Shown one piece after another: positions 1-11,130 of a stretch of 64,000 nt of DNA. The stretch lies in contig OZ010580.1 in assembly GCA_963932145.1 (NCBI GenBank), positions 756,001 through 820,000 of the forward strand, given 5' to 3'. Source of the stretch: Acanthosepion lycidas (lineage: Eukaryota; Mollusca; Cephalopoda; Sepiida; Sepiidae). Every line of letters begins with the position of its first letter. Position 1 is the stretch's first letter. A program made the position numbers and the translations under genes. The notes beneath the pieces were generated by a model. The model was not told the DNA's origin, did not search any database, and was given only the letters and a program-made list of their open reading frames with translations.

Positions 1-305
1 GTCTGCCAACCAACCAAGCACTGTAGCTCCACCAAAAATTCAACAGTTCCTCCAGTATGAAGTCACCTTGTCATGAACTGGTCATACACATTGAAGGAGT
101 CCATTGCATATGCAGTCACAAGGGTTTGCTTTACTTGCTCTATGTCTGACCTCTGCTCCTTACTTAGTTGCTAGTATACAGCAAGAGCCCTACCTCTCAA
201 TCATAATGGCAGGACGCACTCAATCTTCATCATGTTGCACAGCTCACATACCAACTCAATGTTCTCAATCCACTCTATGATTAATCTGATATCAAACACC
301 TTTTC
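1..305 (-). pseudogene. Retroelement gag remnant at left edge
   Basis: Read on the minus strand, this stretch gives a broken reading frame that aligns by eye with the start of the gag protein of the LTR retrotransposon at 54,270-58,361. Shared blocks are WIENIELVCEL against WLEKAELICQL, KIECVLP against QIECVIP, and a following ALAVYQQL-like block. The order of blocks and their spacing are the same in both. Several in-frame stops interrupt it, so it is a dead fragment of the same or a closely related family. It runs off the left edge, so the rest of the element may lie outside the window. Family identity is inferred from this internal comparison only. Confidence 0.6.
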
Positions 306-854
306 CACCATCTGTAGAAAAATTCAGAATTGCCAAAATAGATAGTAGCAAAAAATACAAAAAAACATTAAACTTATTGTAGCAATCAATACCTGCAGTC
401 AGTTTCTTCTCTCTCATCCGAACACTTGTAGCCAGCTTAACACAGCAGTTAACCATCGTTTTGACTTACTGACTTATTGCCTCATTCTTCCCATTTTTAT
501 GTATCATTCACAACTAAAATTTGCATATGCGCAAAGATAATCTCATAAGAAACTATCTTACTCAGAGACTTAACTATTTTAAATATGTGACCCACAAAGC
601 TGCCATTTCTTTCTCTGTTGGACAGTTTACACAACGAGGTACATTTGAATCTTTGCTTGTGCTAGAGATAAGTTATTTTATTCTTGCATTGCAAAAAATA
701 CATGCAACCCTGGGCCTCTTTGCCCTCTCCGGTAGTTCACTACAAATTCCTGGGTTGGGCAGTGTGTACTTGCACTCAGTGGAAACAGCTGAGCAGTAAC
801 TGATCAATGCTAAATAAAATAAGAACTATACAATATCCCTAGACATGAGCAGTA
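306..854. other. Non-coding stretch, nothing recognised
   Basis: The only open frame, 92 codons at 521-799 on the plus strand, has no recognisable domain, and nothing independent supports translation. Part of this stretch may be decayed sequence of the neighbouring gag-bearing element. Confidence 0.4.
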
Positions 855-1000
855 GATTAAATAAAGGGTTCAGTTCAGAATTCCCTACAGGTTATGATGA
901 TCAATATACTCCCGTGGAAGGTTGGAAAGCACAATGGACAAAAAATTCTGATAAACAACAAAGATGAGGACAATAGTCTGAATATAAATAATGTAAATAA
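855..1000 (+). repeat. Decayed SINE 3' domain
   Basis: This is a diverged copy of the SINE 3' domain seen best at 13,672-13,830. The preserved pieces are AAATAAAGGGTTCAGTTC near 858-878 and ACAAAGATGAGGACAATAGT near 958-977, followed by a TAATGTAAATAAT-like end. The middle is heavily mutated and the tRNA-like head is absent. Confidence 0.65.
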
Positions 1001-3560
1001 TTAATTTGAAATTGAAATTAAAATAAAAGCTTCAAGGATGATTTTTCATTTTTAAAAATTAATCTTAAAGTTAAACCATCTGTGGAGGTACCTACAATGT
1101 CATTATGCTAAACAGAACCCTTATTATGAGTTTGTATTTTATTTTTGTTTTTTCTTTTAATGTTTTTTTTTAAATTTTTATTGATGCCCTTTTTATTTTC
1201 ATTTATTTAGGCACCTCCATTCATTCAGTATGCTTAAGGTTTAAATGAATTTTCATAAATAAAAAATCTTTCTTGAAGCTTTCATTGAAAGCTAAAGGAA
1301 TAAATTTACTATTTTCAGTAAGAAAAATACTCTGTAGTGTAGTGTATTTGAAACAGAAATTCTATTGGTTGGAGTAGATTCATTTTGGGGGGCTAAAAAT
1401 AGCTGATTAGTGCCCTTTTTTAGCAATCTGTCCTATCAATGAATTTTTAAGAATTTAAAAATCTTCCAAAAATAAAATATACTTTTCTGAAACTTTATTT
1501 GAGGAATGTTAGCAGATTTAAAGTATAATTAATCTGATTTGAAACAAATATTATTTACTTAGGTACCTCTATGAGATTGCTAAAAAAAGAGCATAGCATG
1601 ATGAAAAAGTTGCCTTGTTGAAAGAAAACAAAATTTTATTGTCAAATTGTTTATGTTATTAAGAGAAAAGAACAAAGTATGTTAATTATTTTTTTTAATT
1701 TTTCCTTCTTTTTAGAACATTCCAACTTTTGATTAAAAAAGACCTTGTTTTTCTTTATATCAGCAGAACTACTAAATAACATAAAATTTTAGTGCATTTT
1801 TTTTTTGTATGAAAGACATTAATTTGGAAAATTTTGCAAAAATAAAAATAATTGTCGGAGTTTAATGAAACTTTCAGAAACTATTCACAAATGATGGAAA
1901 TTATTATAAATATGCTTTCTTTTTTTAAAGTCATGGCAAAATATTTTTTTTTATATTTATTACTCCCTGTCATAACTAATTTGATGAAAACTCTAGAAAT
2001 TCAAAAGTGTACAATTTAGTGATTATATTAGTTAAAAGCTTTGAGGAAAGCAAATCGTTTCTTTTTTTGTTTTTTTTTTCAATTGGACCACCCTTACCTG
2101 AAAATCAACTCTGAATTCTAACATACAAAACTCAATAAAACAAAGATATTATTTAATTTCAAATGCTTTTAGTTGTCTTTATATGAATAATATTGTCTGA
2201 AAGCAAAAAACTTTTTTGATGAAAAATTAATTTTTAAAACAATTATTTGTTATTTCTTAAATTATTTTATTATTTTTAGATTAAAGTTGTAAATATTCTA
2301 AAATTAGTGAAAATGGTGTACAGTTTAGTCAATGCTGTTATTAAATAGATCTATCTTTACAGATTATAAATTGTAAAGCTTATTACAATCAACAAACCAC
2401 CAGTGTATAAAAAATCCAATTTTGCATGGCTTTTGTGTGCATAAAATGGCTGTAATTCAAATGTATGGAAGACAGAAAGCAACATGAAAAGAATAAAACA
2501 TCACGTTATTTGAGTTACTATAAGCGTTGTCCCCTCTGTTATAGCCTTTACTTTTGCAAATTGTTCATGGGAAACACACATGGAAAAGTTAATTTGATTC
2601 TTCAAATTCAACTGAGAAGGGTATGTACAAGTATTAGGTACCTAACTTATGAAATTTATATGATCTTATTTTTATATTATCTGTTCTGACATTTTTCCAT
2701 AAATGAAATATCAAATTTAATAGTAAAATGAATGGAAATATAAATAATACAGTAAAATGTAACAAATGTACATAAAATTATAGTATTTTATGTACAGTTC
2801 TGATAAAATTTCATAAGAATGGTACCTATAAATTAATTAGATACTTTTCTTATGAAATTTTATCTCACTCTCAACAGAGAAAAACAAAAAAATTAAGAGT
2901 GCTAAATTTTTCCTTAAAAATAATGAGGTAAATAATTATTACACTTAAATCTAAATAATTATGTCATTTCTGTCCTTCCTTATGGTAAGCTGTCAATACG
3001 CGATGAAATCATCACTTGTCACTTGACACCTGCTTTGACTTATTTTTGAACTAAACTTTATAATTTATAATTTTAAAATAAATGTTGAAAAAATTATAAT
3101 TGATTTTTAAAAGAATTTTAAATGGAGAATTTCATTTTTATTTACAAAATGGAAAAATGATTGACACGATCGATTTTCTGCCAATTTTGCTGACTCAGTA
3201 ATCTTAAAACTTTGGAAATATTCTCTGTAATAATCTAATTTTAGGAATGTTGAATTAAATTTACTATCATGATCAATCTTATTTCCTGATAATAATGTGT
3301 AAGTCACACAAACTTTCAAAATCGGCACGTTTATTTGTACTTTAATTTTTGCTTAGTTTAGTAGTCTTACTCTTCACTTAACCTAACGAGGACGAAGTTT
3401 GGAAGAATTTTTAAAACATTTTCGAAACTTTATACAATAAAGAAAAAAATTCTTGTAAAAATTCATTATTCATCGAAAAAAAAATAAAATAAAGAAGTTT
3501 TCTTCAGTCTATGTCCCCTATTATTTGTAAAAAAGCAATTTAAATGTCTGTCTAAAATAA
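1001..3560. other. AT-rich gene-free stretch
   Basis: Long A and T runs dominate. Short open frames such as 2,465-2,689 (plus) and 3,107-3,328 (minus) show no recognisable domain and no splice context. No RNA gene, tandem array or transposon ends were identified by eye. Confidence 0.5.
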
Positions 3561-3562
3561 TA

Positions 3563-3586
3563 CAGTGTAACCCGGATATAAGAGAG
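3563..3586 (+). repeat. Tigger left terminal inverted repeat
   Basis: This is the 24-bp left end, starting CAGTGTAACCCGGATATAAG. It is the exact reverse complement of 5,739-5,762 and is preceded by TA. Confidence 0.95.
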
Positions 3587-3590
3587 TTGT

Positions 3591-3640
3591 TGGGACCGGA
3601 GAAGAAGTCTCTTATATCCGGGTTACTCTTATATCCGGGT
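3591..3640 (+). repeat. Left subterminal repeat module
   Basis: The module contains TGGGACC followed by two copies of CTCTTATATCCGGGT at 3,609-3,623 and 3,626-3,640, 17 bp apart. The same module recurs in the same orientation at 5,643-5,690. The core is also the inner part of the terminal repeat, so these are likely extra transposase-binding sites. Confidence 0.8.
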
Positions 3641-3786
3641 TTGGTATATTTTGTTTAGGTAAGTATGGGAACACTTCATATAACGCTTTTTATGTACAGA
3701 ACACTAGTTTATTTGACAGTTATAGACATAAAAAACACAGACAAAAATACATTTTCAATCAGTTTTCAAAATAATTCAATCAAAAA

Positions 3787-5316
3787 TTACTTTTTCTTAA
3801 AAATGTCAGTCATTTTTGATTGTACAGAAATCTCTTTGTTAACATCATGAACACTTTCATACAGTCCGTAAATCATTTTCAATGCGCCATCAGGATTACT
3901 GCTTTTTGCTTCAAAGTAGGCTGTCAGAGTTTCAAGCGCATTCAATGCAGCCAGAAAATTTGGCACTGGTTTGTCACTTTCAGAAACTTCAGAACTTACG
4001 TTTTCAGCATCATCATCTTCATCAAAATCTTGATCATCCGATTTTATACCACGTGTGATGTCCATGTCAGTCAGTTCTCCATAACATTGTGTACGGTCGT
4101 CGAAGCTTATAAATTCGTCAAAATCTGTTTGCTCCATGCCCGATGGTGGAGAAACTTGATCATTTTCGTCGAGTATTTCTTCCACTTCAGCCTGCGATTC
4201 AATGACAAAGCCGGCCTTTTTAAAACAATTTTGAATTGTTGATGGTTTGACCATGAAAAGTGCTTGCTTCATCATGTGCATGGCCTTCAAAACAGTTATC
4301 TGCTTGGCCACCTCAGACAGCGGCACTGGCGGTGTAGCATTGATCGCTGCGATTTGCATTCGAACAAGTTCCCGACGATAATACGCTTTGAATGAACGAA
4401 TGATGCCTTGATCCAAAGGTTGAATGAAACTGGTGGTATTTGGTGGCATGAACGACAATTTGATGTTTAACAGATTTGTACCTGGCAGTAAGTTATGACA
4501 AGTTGCATTGTCCAAAAACAGAATAATCTTTCTATTTTGAGCAATCATTTCTCGATCAAGCGTTTTCATGACGTCAGTAAACAGCTGACTAGTCATCCAG
4601 GCTTTACGATTAGCGAAGTAAGAAAACGGCAGAGTTTTGACATTTTTAAAGCAGCGTGGTTTTGCCGACTTACCAACAACTACAGCTTGCTTTTCACTGC
4701 CGTCCATGTTTGTGAACTGAAGCATCGTGAGTCTGTCTTTGGGAACTTTTGTCCCATTTGACTGTTCGTTGCCAGCAAATCGCAAAGATCCAGACGGCAT
4801 GGCTTTGTAGAAAATTCCCGTTTCATCACAGTTCCAAACATCTTTTGGATCATATCCACGAAAAAGTTGCGGCAAAACGTTTGTCACCCATTCGTTGGCA
4901 GAATCGTTAAATTTTTTGAATGAAACATTATTGGTCTGCTTCCAGCGCATGAGCCAGCCATTGCTCGGTTCAAAATCAACTTCAAGATTTACGGCCAGTT
5001 GTGATGCTTTCTGCCTGATGACGTGATCGGTGATGGTAGCTCCATGAGCACATGCTTGCGTAAACCATTGTGTAAGCGCTTTGTTAACGTCCTTGTGCAC
5101 GGATTGGCGCTTTCGTTTGCGATTAGTGTTTCCATTCATTTGCATGCAAGATCTGAGATCGTCTTCTTTCTTGAGAATTTTTGCTGCTGTTGAATAACCG
5201 ATTCCGTACTTTTTGGCTGCAGCGGCCAGTTTGAGTTTCTTCACTTTGACATCGTCGATGAGCTCCAACTGTTCAGAAATGCTCAGAGTTTTTCGTTGAG
5301 ATGCCGACGCCGACAT
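3787..5316 (-). CDS. Tigger/pogo transposase (TIGD-like)
   Basis: The product is a 509-residue DDE/D transposase of the pogo/Tigger group, which cuts and pastes its element at TA dinucleotides in the nucleus. Residues 8-56 form a CENP-B-N-type helix-turn-helix (KYGIGYSTAAKILKK). Residues 75-140 resemble the second CENP-B/Tc5 helix-turn-helix (GWLMRWKQTNNVSFKKF). The catalytic core follows: D164 in WNCDETG, D269 in LFLDNA and D302 in QPLDQGI, spaced as DD32D, all present. The tail is acidic and ends MTDIFKKK, like other Tigger proteins. I chose the Met at 5,316, which precedes SASASQRKTLSISEQ; an in-frame Met at 5,463 would add 49 hydrophobic residues unlike the family. No stop or frameshift is seen. 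A domesticated host gene is the alternative, but the intact terminal repeats argue for a transposon. Confidence 0.92.
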   Translation of the reverse strand: MSASASQRKTLSISEQLELIDDVKVKKLKLAAAAKKYGIGYSTAAKILKKEDDLRSCMQMNGNTNRKRKRQSVHKDVNKALTQWFTQACAHGATITDHVIRQKASQLAVNLEVDFEPSNGWLMRWKQTNNVSFKKFNDSANEWVTNVLPQLFRGYDPKDVWNCDETGIFYKAMPSGSLRFAGNEQSNGTKVPKDRLTMLQFTNMDGSEKQAVVVGKSAKPRCFKNVKTLPFSYFANRKAWMTSQLFTDVMKTLDREMIAQNRKIILFLDNATCHNLLPGTNLLNIKLSFMPPNTTSFIQPLDQGIIRSFKAYYRRELVRMQIAAINATPPVPLSEVAKQITVLKAMHMMKQALFMVKPSTIQNCFKKAGFVIESQAEVEEILDENDQVSPPSGMEQTDFDEFISFDDRTQCYGELTDMDITRGIKSDDQDFDEDDDAENVSSEVSESDKPVPNFLAALNALETLTAYFEAKSSNPDGALKMIYGLYESVHDVNKEISVQSKMTDIFKKK

Positions 5317-5642
5317 CACTAATCGCAATGATCGCAAGCAAACTGTTTTCAGTGGCAAAATTAACAAACAGACAAACTTCTGACTCAACAGAACAGTGGG
5401 TAAAGTGAAAGTGCTGTCCAGTAAATGCAACGACAAGCAAAGTCGGAGAAAAGCGGGTGGCACTATCCTTAGTCACACAAAGCAAAATCATAAGGTAGAG
5501 GGTGTCTCTTACAGACACAGATTGGACACACTGTGTCTCTAGACTAGTCATTGAACTTCACTATCTCTCTAACTGACCTCTGTTTGACCAATTTACAACA
5601 TCACACTGTCACTCAAAATGAACTCTCTTATATCGGAGAGGA

Positions 5643-5690
5643 TGGGACCAGAGAAAATCTCTTATATCCGGGTTTCTCTTATATCCGGGT
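5643..5690 (+). repeat. Right subterminal repeat module
   Basis: This is the direct counterpart of 3,591-3,640, with TGGGACC and CTCTTATATCCGGGT at 5,659-5,673 and 5,676-5,690. A single further copy merges into the right terminal repeat. A mutated copy (CTCTTATATCGGAG) lies just upstream near 5,625. Confidence 0.8.
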
Positions 5691-5738
5691 CTAATTTATA
5701 TACATTAACACAGGCTCTAATTTGGGACCATATAAAAT

Positions 5739-5762
5739 CTCTCTTATATCCGGGTTACACTG
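5739..5762 (-). repeat. Tigger right terminal inverted repeat
   Basis: This is the 24-bp right end, terminating CCGGGTTACACTG. It is identical in inverse to the left repeat and is followed by TA. Confidence 0.95.
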
Positions 5763-5764
5763 TA

Positions 5765-8390
5765 GTTTCATTGCAGTTTTTATTTTACGATTCGGAGCAT
5801 GTTTTAGGGAAAATAACAATAGTTTGGAGAAATAATTGACGATTTTTACAATACATTCTCCAAGGAGTCCTGAAAAAAAAAAAAAATAATAATTGGAGTA
5901 CAAAATTTAATTTCTAGAAATTTCATGAAATTAAGTGGTGGGGTCAGATGTAAATAAAAAATATTTTTACCAAAATTTTCTAAAAATAGTTGCAAAAATA
6001 AATTAATTAATTTGTGAATGTCTTGAAAGTTTCATTTAAAATCCAACAATTATTTGATTTTTGCAAGAATTTCCAAATTAATGTTATTTTATCAAAAAAC
6101 AGGCGCGAAAATGTCCATTTACATTGTTACAAACATTGTTGAAGAATTAAAAGAAAAAAAAAATTTTAACCAAAATGCCGAACACAAATCTAAGAAATTT
6201 TTTAAATTGATTTTTTTTTTTTCTGCAAGTGTAAAACCCAATTCGTGATGTTATGAAAACCAGACCATTAACATTTTTTTAGCCTCCTGCACTATGTACT
6301 GTGACACATATTTGCGTAAAAAGGTAGAAAAATGAAAATCATAAGATTCTGATGTCGGACACAATGTCAGGGCCTAGTTCAGCATTTAAATCAAAACCCC
6401 GTTGTAAAAGCTATTTTTTTACACGCTTCCACTTTTAAACTTTCATTTTCTCGTGAATTAAAAAATCCTAAAGAAATGAAGGTCATTTTCATGAAAAAAA
6501 AAAAAAAACTACAGTGTAAGAGACCCGGATTGTACATCACATTTTCAGGGTGAAGAAAAATATTCATTTTTAATTTTTTTTATGGGAATTTTCTCCAATT
6601 TTTCATAACAATATAAAAATTTTATAAATTTAATTTATTATACAAATTTTTTTACAAAGATTTCAAAGTCCGTGGAAATGCCGAGCCAATGTTAAAAATA
6701 AAAGTGATTTTTTTAGGCCAATTGTTTAAATTTTAACATTTTTCAGGACCCGGCTAAAAACATTTCAATCAATTTTTGATGCAACCAAAATTTAGTTATC
6801 CCGCGAAAAATACAAAAGAGCAAAAAAGAAAAAAAAAATTTAGGTGCTGTAATGATTCCTGTTTTTTTTGGTGTCCCCACCGCCAACAACCATTTTACAG
6901 GCATAAAACCAAAAATTGTCAAAACTTTTAATTTTTGATTTATTTTTCCTAACTGAATTATCGATACAAAAGAAAAGAAGACAATGTTTTTTAATTTTTT
7001 TTTTTTATTTTAACACTTGAAATTAAACGGTTAACCGGGAACTTTTTTCTTCATTTTCAACAACTGAAATCTTGTGATTTAAAGAAAAAAACACCCAAAA
7101 TTAAAATCGATTGTTTTTATCTCATCGGCAAAAAAATCCTAATGGGAAAATAACCAAATAAAAGTATACTTACTATTTTTCCCTGATAAACTAACTCGGG
7201 TTTCCCTTCCAACAACAATTAATTCAAAATTTAAAAAATGGCCTTGAATAAATAAAAGGATGGAAACCAAATGATCAGACATAAACAAATCACAATATTT
7301 TTATAAAGTTGTTGTGTTTCACTCAAAAATGGCCGCCTTATTGAAAGACTAAAAAAAGGGAACTAATCGCTAATGGCATCAGCACGCCCACTTGAGCGGT
7401 GTTTTTATCCGTGTGCCTCCTCAAGAAGATGATGAATAGGGTTATAAAAAAAAAAAAAAAAAAAAGTACAAATCCAAAGGTGTACATGAGATCGGTAACA
7501 AAAAAATGCTCAGCTCCCTCACCATTTCCTATATTGGGATATCTCGGGTATCAGAGACTGACTCTGAGCTTTCCCTTTAAATGCAATGGAAGTGGTACTG
7601 CCTAAAAAGGATGGCCTCTCTGGAGCTGAACATTTTGTTCTTTGAATGAAACTCAACCATAAATGGTGTGAGATTGTGAAAGACCAGGAGATAATTGATG
7701 AAGAAGATTCTTCTTCGGATTTCACAGTTTCTTACCTTTCAGTTAGGATTATCAATTTTAAAGGTTATATTAATTTTTTCTTAAAAGAGCCATAATAGAA
7801 TTTATTTATTTTTTATTAGTAGTGTAAAATAATTAAAAATAATAATTAACTAAAAAGTTTAAGTAAATACATGTTAAATAGTTTGAGTTTATACACTTAC
7901 TTTTGTTAGAAGTGTATTAAAGGAAAGCCAGACGGTATAGTATAAAATTTCATTTTATGTGTAAAAGTTTTTGTTTTTTTTTATATTTAGAATTGCCTCT
8001 AAAAAGATCTGCCAGAAATAACTGTCACCAGACTACCCATAACCCATTGGGTCACTGACAGTTCAGGTTATAAAACATTGAAGTTGATTTCAACATTCCA
8101 TTGAAATAAAAGTTAATTTTATAATGATTCGCTTAAATATTTCAATTTGTTTGTGTCATCATTGGTCTTATTTACAAATTCATGTTTAATATTTTACTGA
8201 TTGTTTACAGCATTTAATAGGGGTAGAACTTCCAGGATAAACTTGAACTTTAAATCAGATTAACTTGAAAATATTTTTTTAATATGCCAAAAAATATTTT
8301 AAAATCATATTCACTTAAAAAGTATTATAGAATAGTCAATGTTTGTCTACTCACCCCCGTTAAAAATAGACTCTTCTATAAGAATTAGCT
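5765..8390. other. AT-rich stretch without a recognised gene
   Basis: The sequence is A/T-rich with several homopolymer tracts, including a run of about 20 A at 7,446-7,466. Short frames at 7,399-7,605 (plus) and 7,519-7,725 (minus) overlap each other and match nothing known to me. Near 7,640-7,760 a short plus-strand frame looks mildly coding (acidic, followed by TTTCAG), but it is too short to call. Confidence 0.4.
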
Positions 8391-8753
8391 TTGACCAATC
8401 AACACCACACATTGTGAAACTTGGCTTGTTATTGGTCGAGACGACCCTAGAATGTGTATCCATGGTCAAAAATCTGCTTTCCCGCCAGGCCGCTGGGAGC
8501 CTACTTTGATTTCCCAAATCAAATAAAAGGACGAATTCCAGTCCAATTAGGGAAGCCCATCAACTCCACACCAGTCAAAACTCTGACTTTGCTGTGCAAA
8601 AAAATATTCTCTGACTCAACAATCCACAAACACACTCTATCTCTCTCTAGAACATTTCTCAAACTTCACTTACTATACTTTCAAAGTGATATTTCTCGCT
8701 ACATAACAAGTATCAGTAACTAACGATCTATTTTTCATCCAGCAGATAAAGGT
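8391..8753 (+). promoter_or_regulatory. Putative promoter and 5' exon
   Basis: A forward CCAAT box lies at 8,395-8,399 and an inverted one at 8,431-8,435. A TATA-like AAATAAAAGG follows at 8,521-8,530. About 220 bp further on is a possible splice donor, AAAG/GTACGC at 8,752. The region is less A/T-biased than its flanks. No coding exon could be tied to it, so it may drive a non-coding RNA or be an unrecognised LTR. The 89-codon frame inside it (8,454-8,723) has no recognisable domain. Confidence 0.3.
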
Positions 8754-10784
8754 ACGCAACTTTGAACAGCTTTTAATATTTGTATAAACACACTTACGTA
8801 CATACACTAACGATTCAACCTCAACACCGAACATTTTTGTACGTGATCAAACAAACAGTTTAATTCTAGGAACAAACCTAATCAATACCTGCAAACGCAC
8901 CCAAACATTCACAATAACACAATACACAATTAGATACATTAATCCTCATTTATCCATCAAATCTTAAAGCCACTGTATATTAAATTGTATATAAATTGAT
9001 GTTATTGTTATGCATTCAACTTTTGTCCTGTTTTTCCAACTTTATTTGCATGATTTGTTCCAAGTATTTGTTCAAAATAATTGTTGTGGACGAATGTTGT
9101 AGAACACGACCTTGAAATTCCTTCTGATCAATTTAAACACAATCACCAGTCCGCAATAGTATGTCTTAAATATGCAAAAAGATATATTTTTAAATATTTA
9201 GAATATTGTTTGCTTAAAGAAAGCTGAAATATAAATAATTAATCTACAAACAACTGAACGAAACAGCAAAATGGGATTTCTTTGTGTCTGCCTTTGACTT
9301 TAAAATATTTTAATTAAAAAAATTGCCTGTTTGAAGAAAGTTCAAATAAAAATACTTACTGTATAAAAATTCATATTTTTAAATCTCATACACTTAAATC
9401 AGATTAACTTAAATCATTATGCACCAGACAGACATACCACAAACATGCATGCAATCACAGACTTTAAGTATTTTATAGATGGTGGACTGTTGGGGATTCA
9501 TTTTTCAAGTTCAGAAAAAAATATATTACCCTCATATTTATTGTCCAATGAAAAGGGTGGCTTTTACCATTATAAATTTAATGTCAAGATCCATCGGGCC
9601 ATTCTCATGGGTGGTTAAACAGCTGAAGGGAAAAAGCTGGCTGCAGCATAAGGGAGTGATATGTCACACAGAAGAGATTAAATATCTTAAGTGACCAAGG
9701 TTGGCTGGTAAAAGTGAGGCAAGAAAGTGACTTAATTATCAGATACAAATGTGGCTATGGACAGGACAAAGACTTTCTCATGAGAAATTCGCCAGCAGAG
9801 AAAAGGACAGAAAGGTTTTGGCATTCTTAAAAACTACACTGATGAAAAAGAACAACAAAGTGCCCCCTTACACCAACCACAATGGGGAAAGTTCAAAAAC
9901 AAAAAAATTGCAAAAGATCATTATACCTCCCTGGGATTCATGTTGAAAAAGCATGTGGGTTTTTTCACTTATGTTTTAGAGGAGTGCACCCCATTTTTTC
10001 TAAGAGTAATTTCTTTTTTCCAAGTTTTTTTTCCTCTGTGCCAATTTTTTTTTCTTTGATTTGAAAAAATTGTATTGTGAATCTCTTTTAGATGTTTCTA
10101 TAATTTTGTTATGTTGTCTTGTCCTTAATAAGGTGCATGAAAGGAAATTTTTGTGAAAGACTCTTTTGTAAAATTTGTACTTTGTTACATTGTTTTATAT
10201 CTGTTTAATAAATGTTTGTAACTTTCAAATTTCACAAGATAACTTTGAGACTTGTCCATTACTGTTTGTGCTTTTTTTAATATTCAGGATAAGAGAGGTG
10301 ACATTATCTTTTCTCCCATTCCCCACCTCCACCCAAAATTAGTTATTGTAAAATTAAAATTTTTACAATAAATAGGTCTAAACATGGCTAAAAATATTGG
10401 CAAAAACAAACTGTAATGACCCAACAGCTGCACAACTTTTATAATATAGGAGGCACAAGATTAATATTTAGGGTGATGATAACTATTCAATTAAAACTTG
10501 AATCCACTAACAGAATTTGGAACAAAGCTTTTAATTTCCAACAATACCAAGGATGAATGTGAAAATGAAACTGTAGATATGGTAAATAACAATGGTAAAA
10601 CATTTTATCTCAATAATCAAAATGGGTACTTACAAAATCTGTATGAAAAGGGTCTGAAGAAATGTTATGTTGGAAGTTTGGGATTATGGTTTTCATTTAT
10701 TAACTTTGTTACAACTTAACATCTTGACTTAAATAAATATTATGCTTCATAATATTATACAAATCAAATTTAATGAGGCCAAGT
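8754..10784. other. Unassigned stretch with possible 3' end
   Basis: Three short consecutive plus-strand frames (9,479-9,694, 9,749-9,946 and 9,882-10,064) have mildly coding composition but no recognised domain. A poly(A) signal AATAAA lies at 10,207-10,212. This could be the terminal exon of a transcript starting near 8.5 kb, or a decayed retroposon. Another frame at 10,498-10,719 is also unidentified. Confidence 0.25.
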
Positions 10785-11130
10785 TAGGTTGCCTGACCTG
10801 TTAAAATGAGCTCCACTGCCATATATACAGCCAGTGCAGTAATAACACAGCATTGCTACCTAGACTGAAGTCAACAGCCAGGACAGAAGGTTCACACAAT
10901 GGAATCACCAGCTACATGTCTGTGATGAAGCCTTTGATTTGGAGGATATTTGTTGTAGTTTGACCTGGAGAGGGACGGGTTCTAACAGGTTTACTTGTCC
11001 AAGACACAATGTACATGAATGAATACATTTCTGGCTTTCAAGCTAGGTATGTGGAGGGAATTGGTCAGGTTCTCAGCTATGCAGTAACCACACCCAGTCA
11101 TAGGACTGATGATGTTAGGATGAACAAACT
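10785..11130 (+). repeat. Dispersed repeat A, copy 1
   Basis: This shares an ordered series of blocks with 23,380-23,675. The blocks are GAGCTCCACTGCCATATATACAGCCAGT-like, GACTGAAGTCAACA, a GGAGAG block, GGCTTTCAAG, then GTAGAAGGAATTGGTCAGGT-like and AACCACRCC. The two copies are clearly related but diverged. No coding frame or terminal repeats were seen, so the class is unknown. Confidence 0.6.

Larger units (their letters stand above)
3563..5762 (-). mobile_element. Complete Tigger/pogo DNA transposon
   Basis: This is a 2,200-bp element bounded by perfectly matching 24-bp terminal inverted repeats that begin CAGTGTAACCCGG. It is flanked on both sides by the dinucleotide TA (3,561-3,562 and 5,763-5,764), the standard Tc1/mariner/pogo target duplication. 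Inside is one uninterrupted transposase frame on the minus strand. Near each end is a direct repeat module of about 48 bp carrying two copies of CTCTTATATCCGGGT. Perfect repeats, an intact target duplication and an open frame suggest recent insertion. Family assignment rests on the transposase (CENP-B-type DNA-binding region plus DDD catalytic core). Confidence 0.95.

Noticed and set aside
521..799. 92-codon plus-strand open frame
   Set aside because: No recognisable domain and no splice or start context; one frame of this length is expected by chance in so much sequence.
3820..4242. 140-codon plus-strand frame
   Set aside because: It is antisense to the Tigger transposase and is a shadow of that gene.
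6511..6535. ACAGTGTAAGAGACCCGGATTGTA resembles the Tigger terminal repeat in parts
   Set aside because: Order and spacing differ from the real repeat, and no partner end or TA-bounded element was found.
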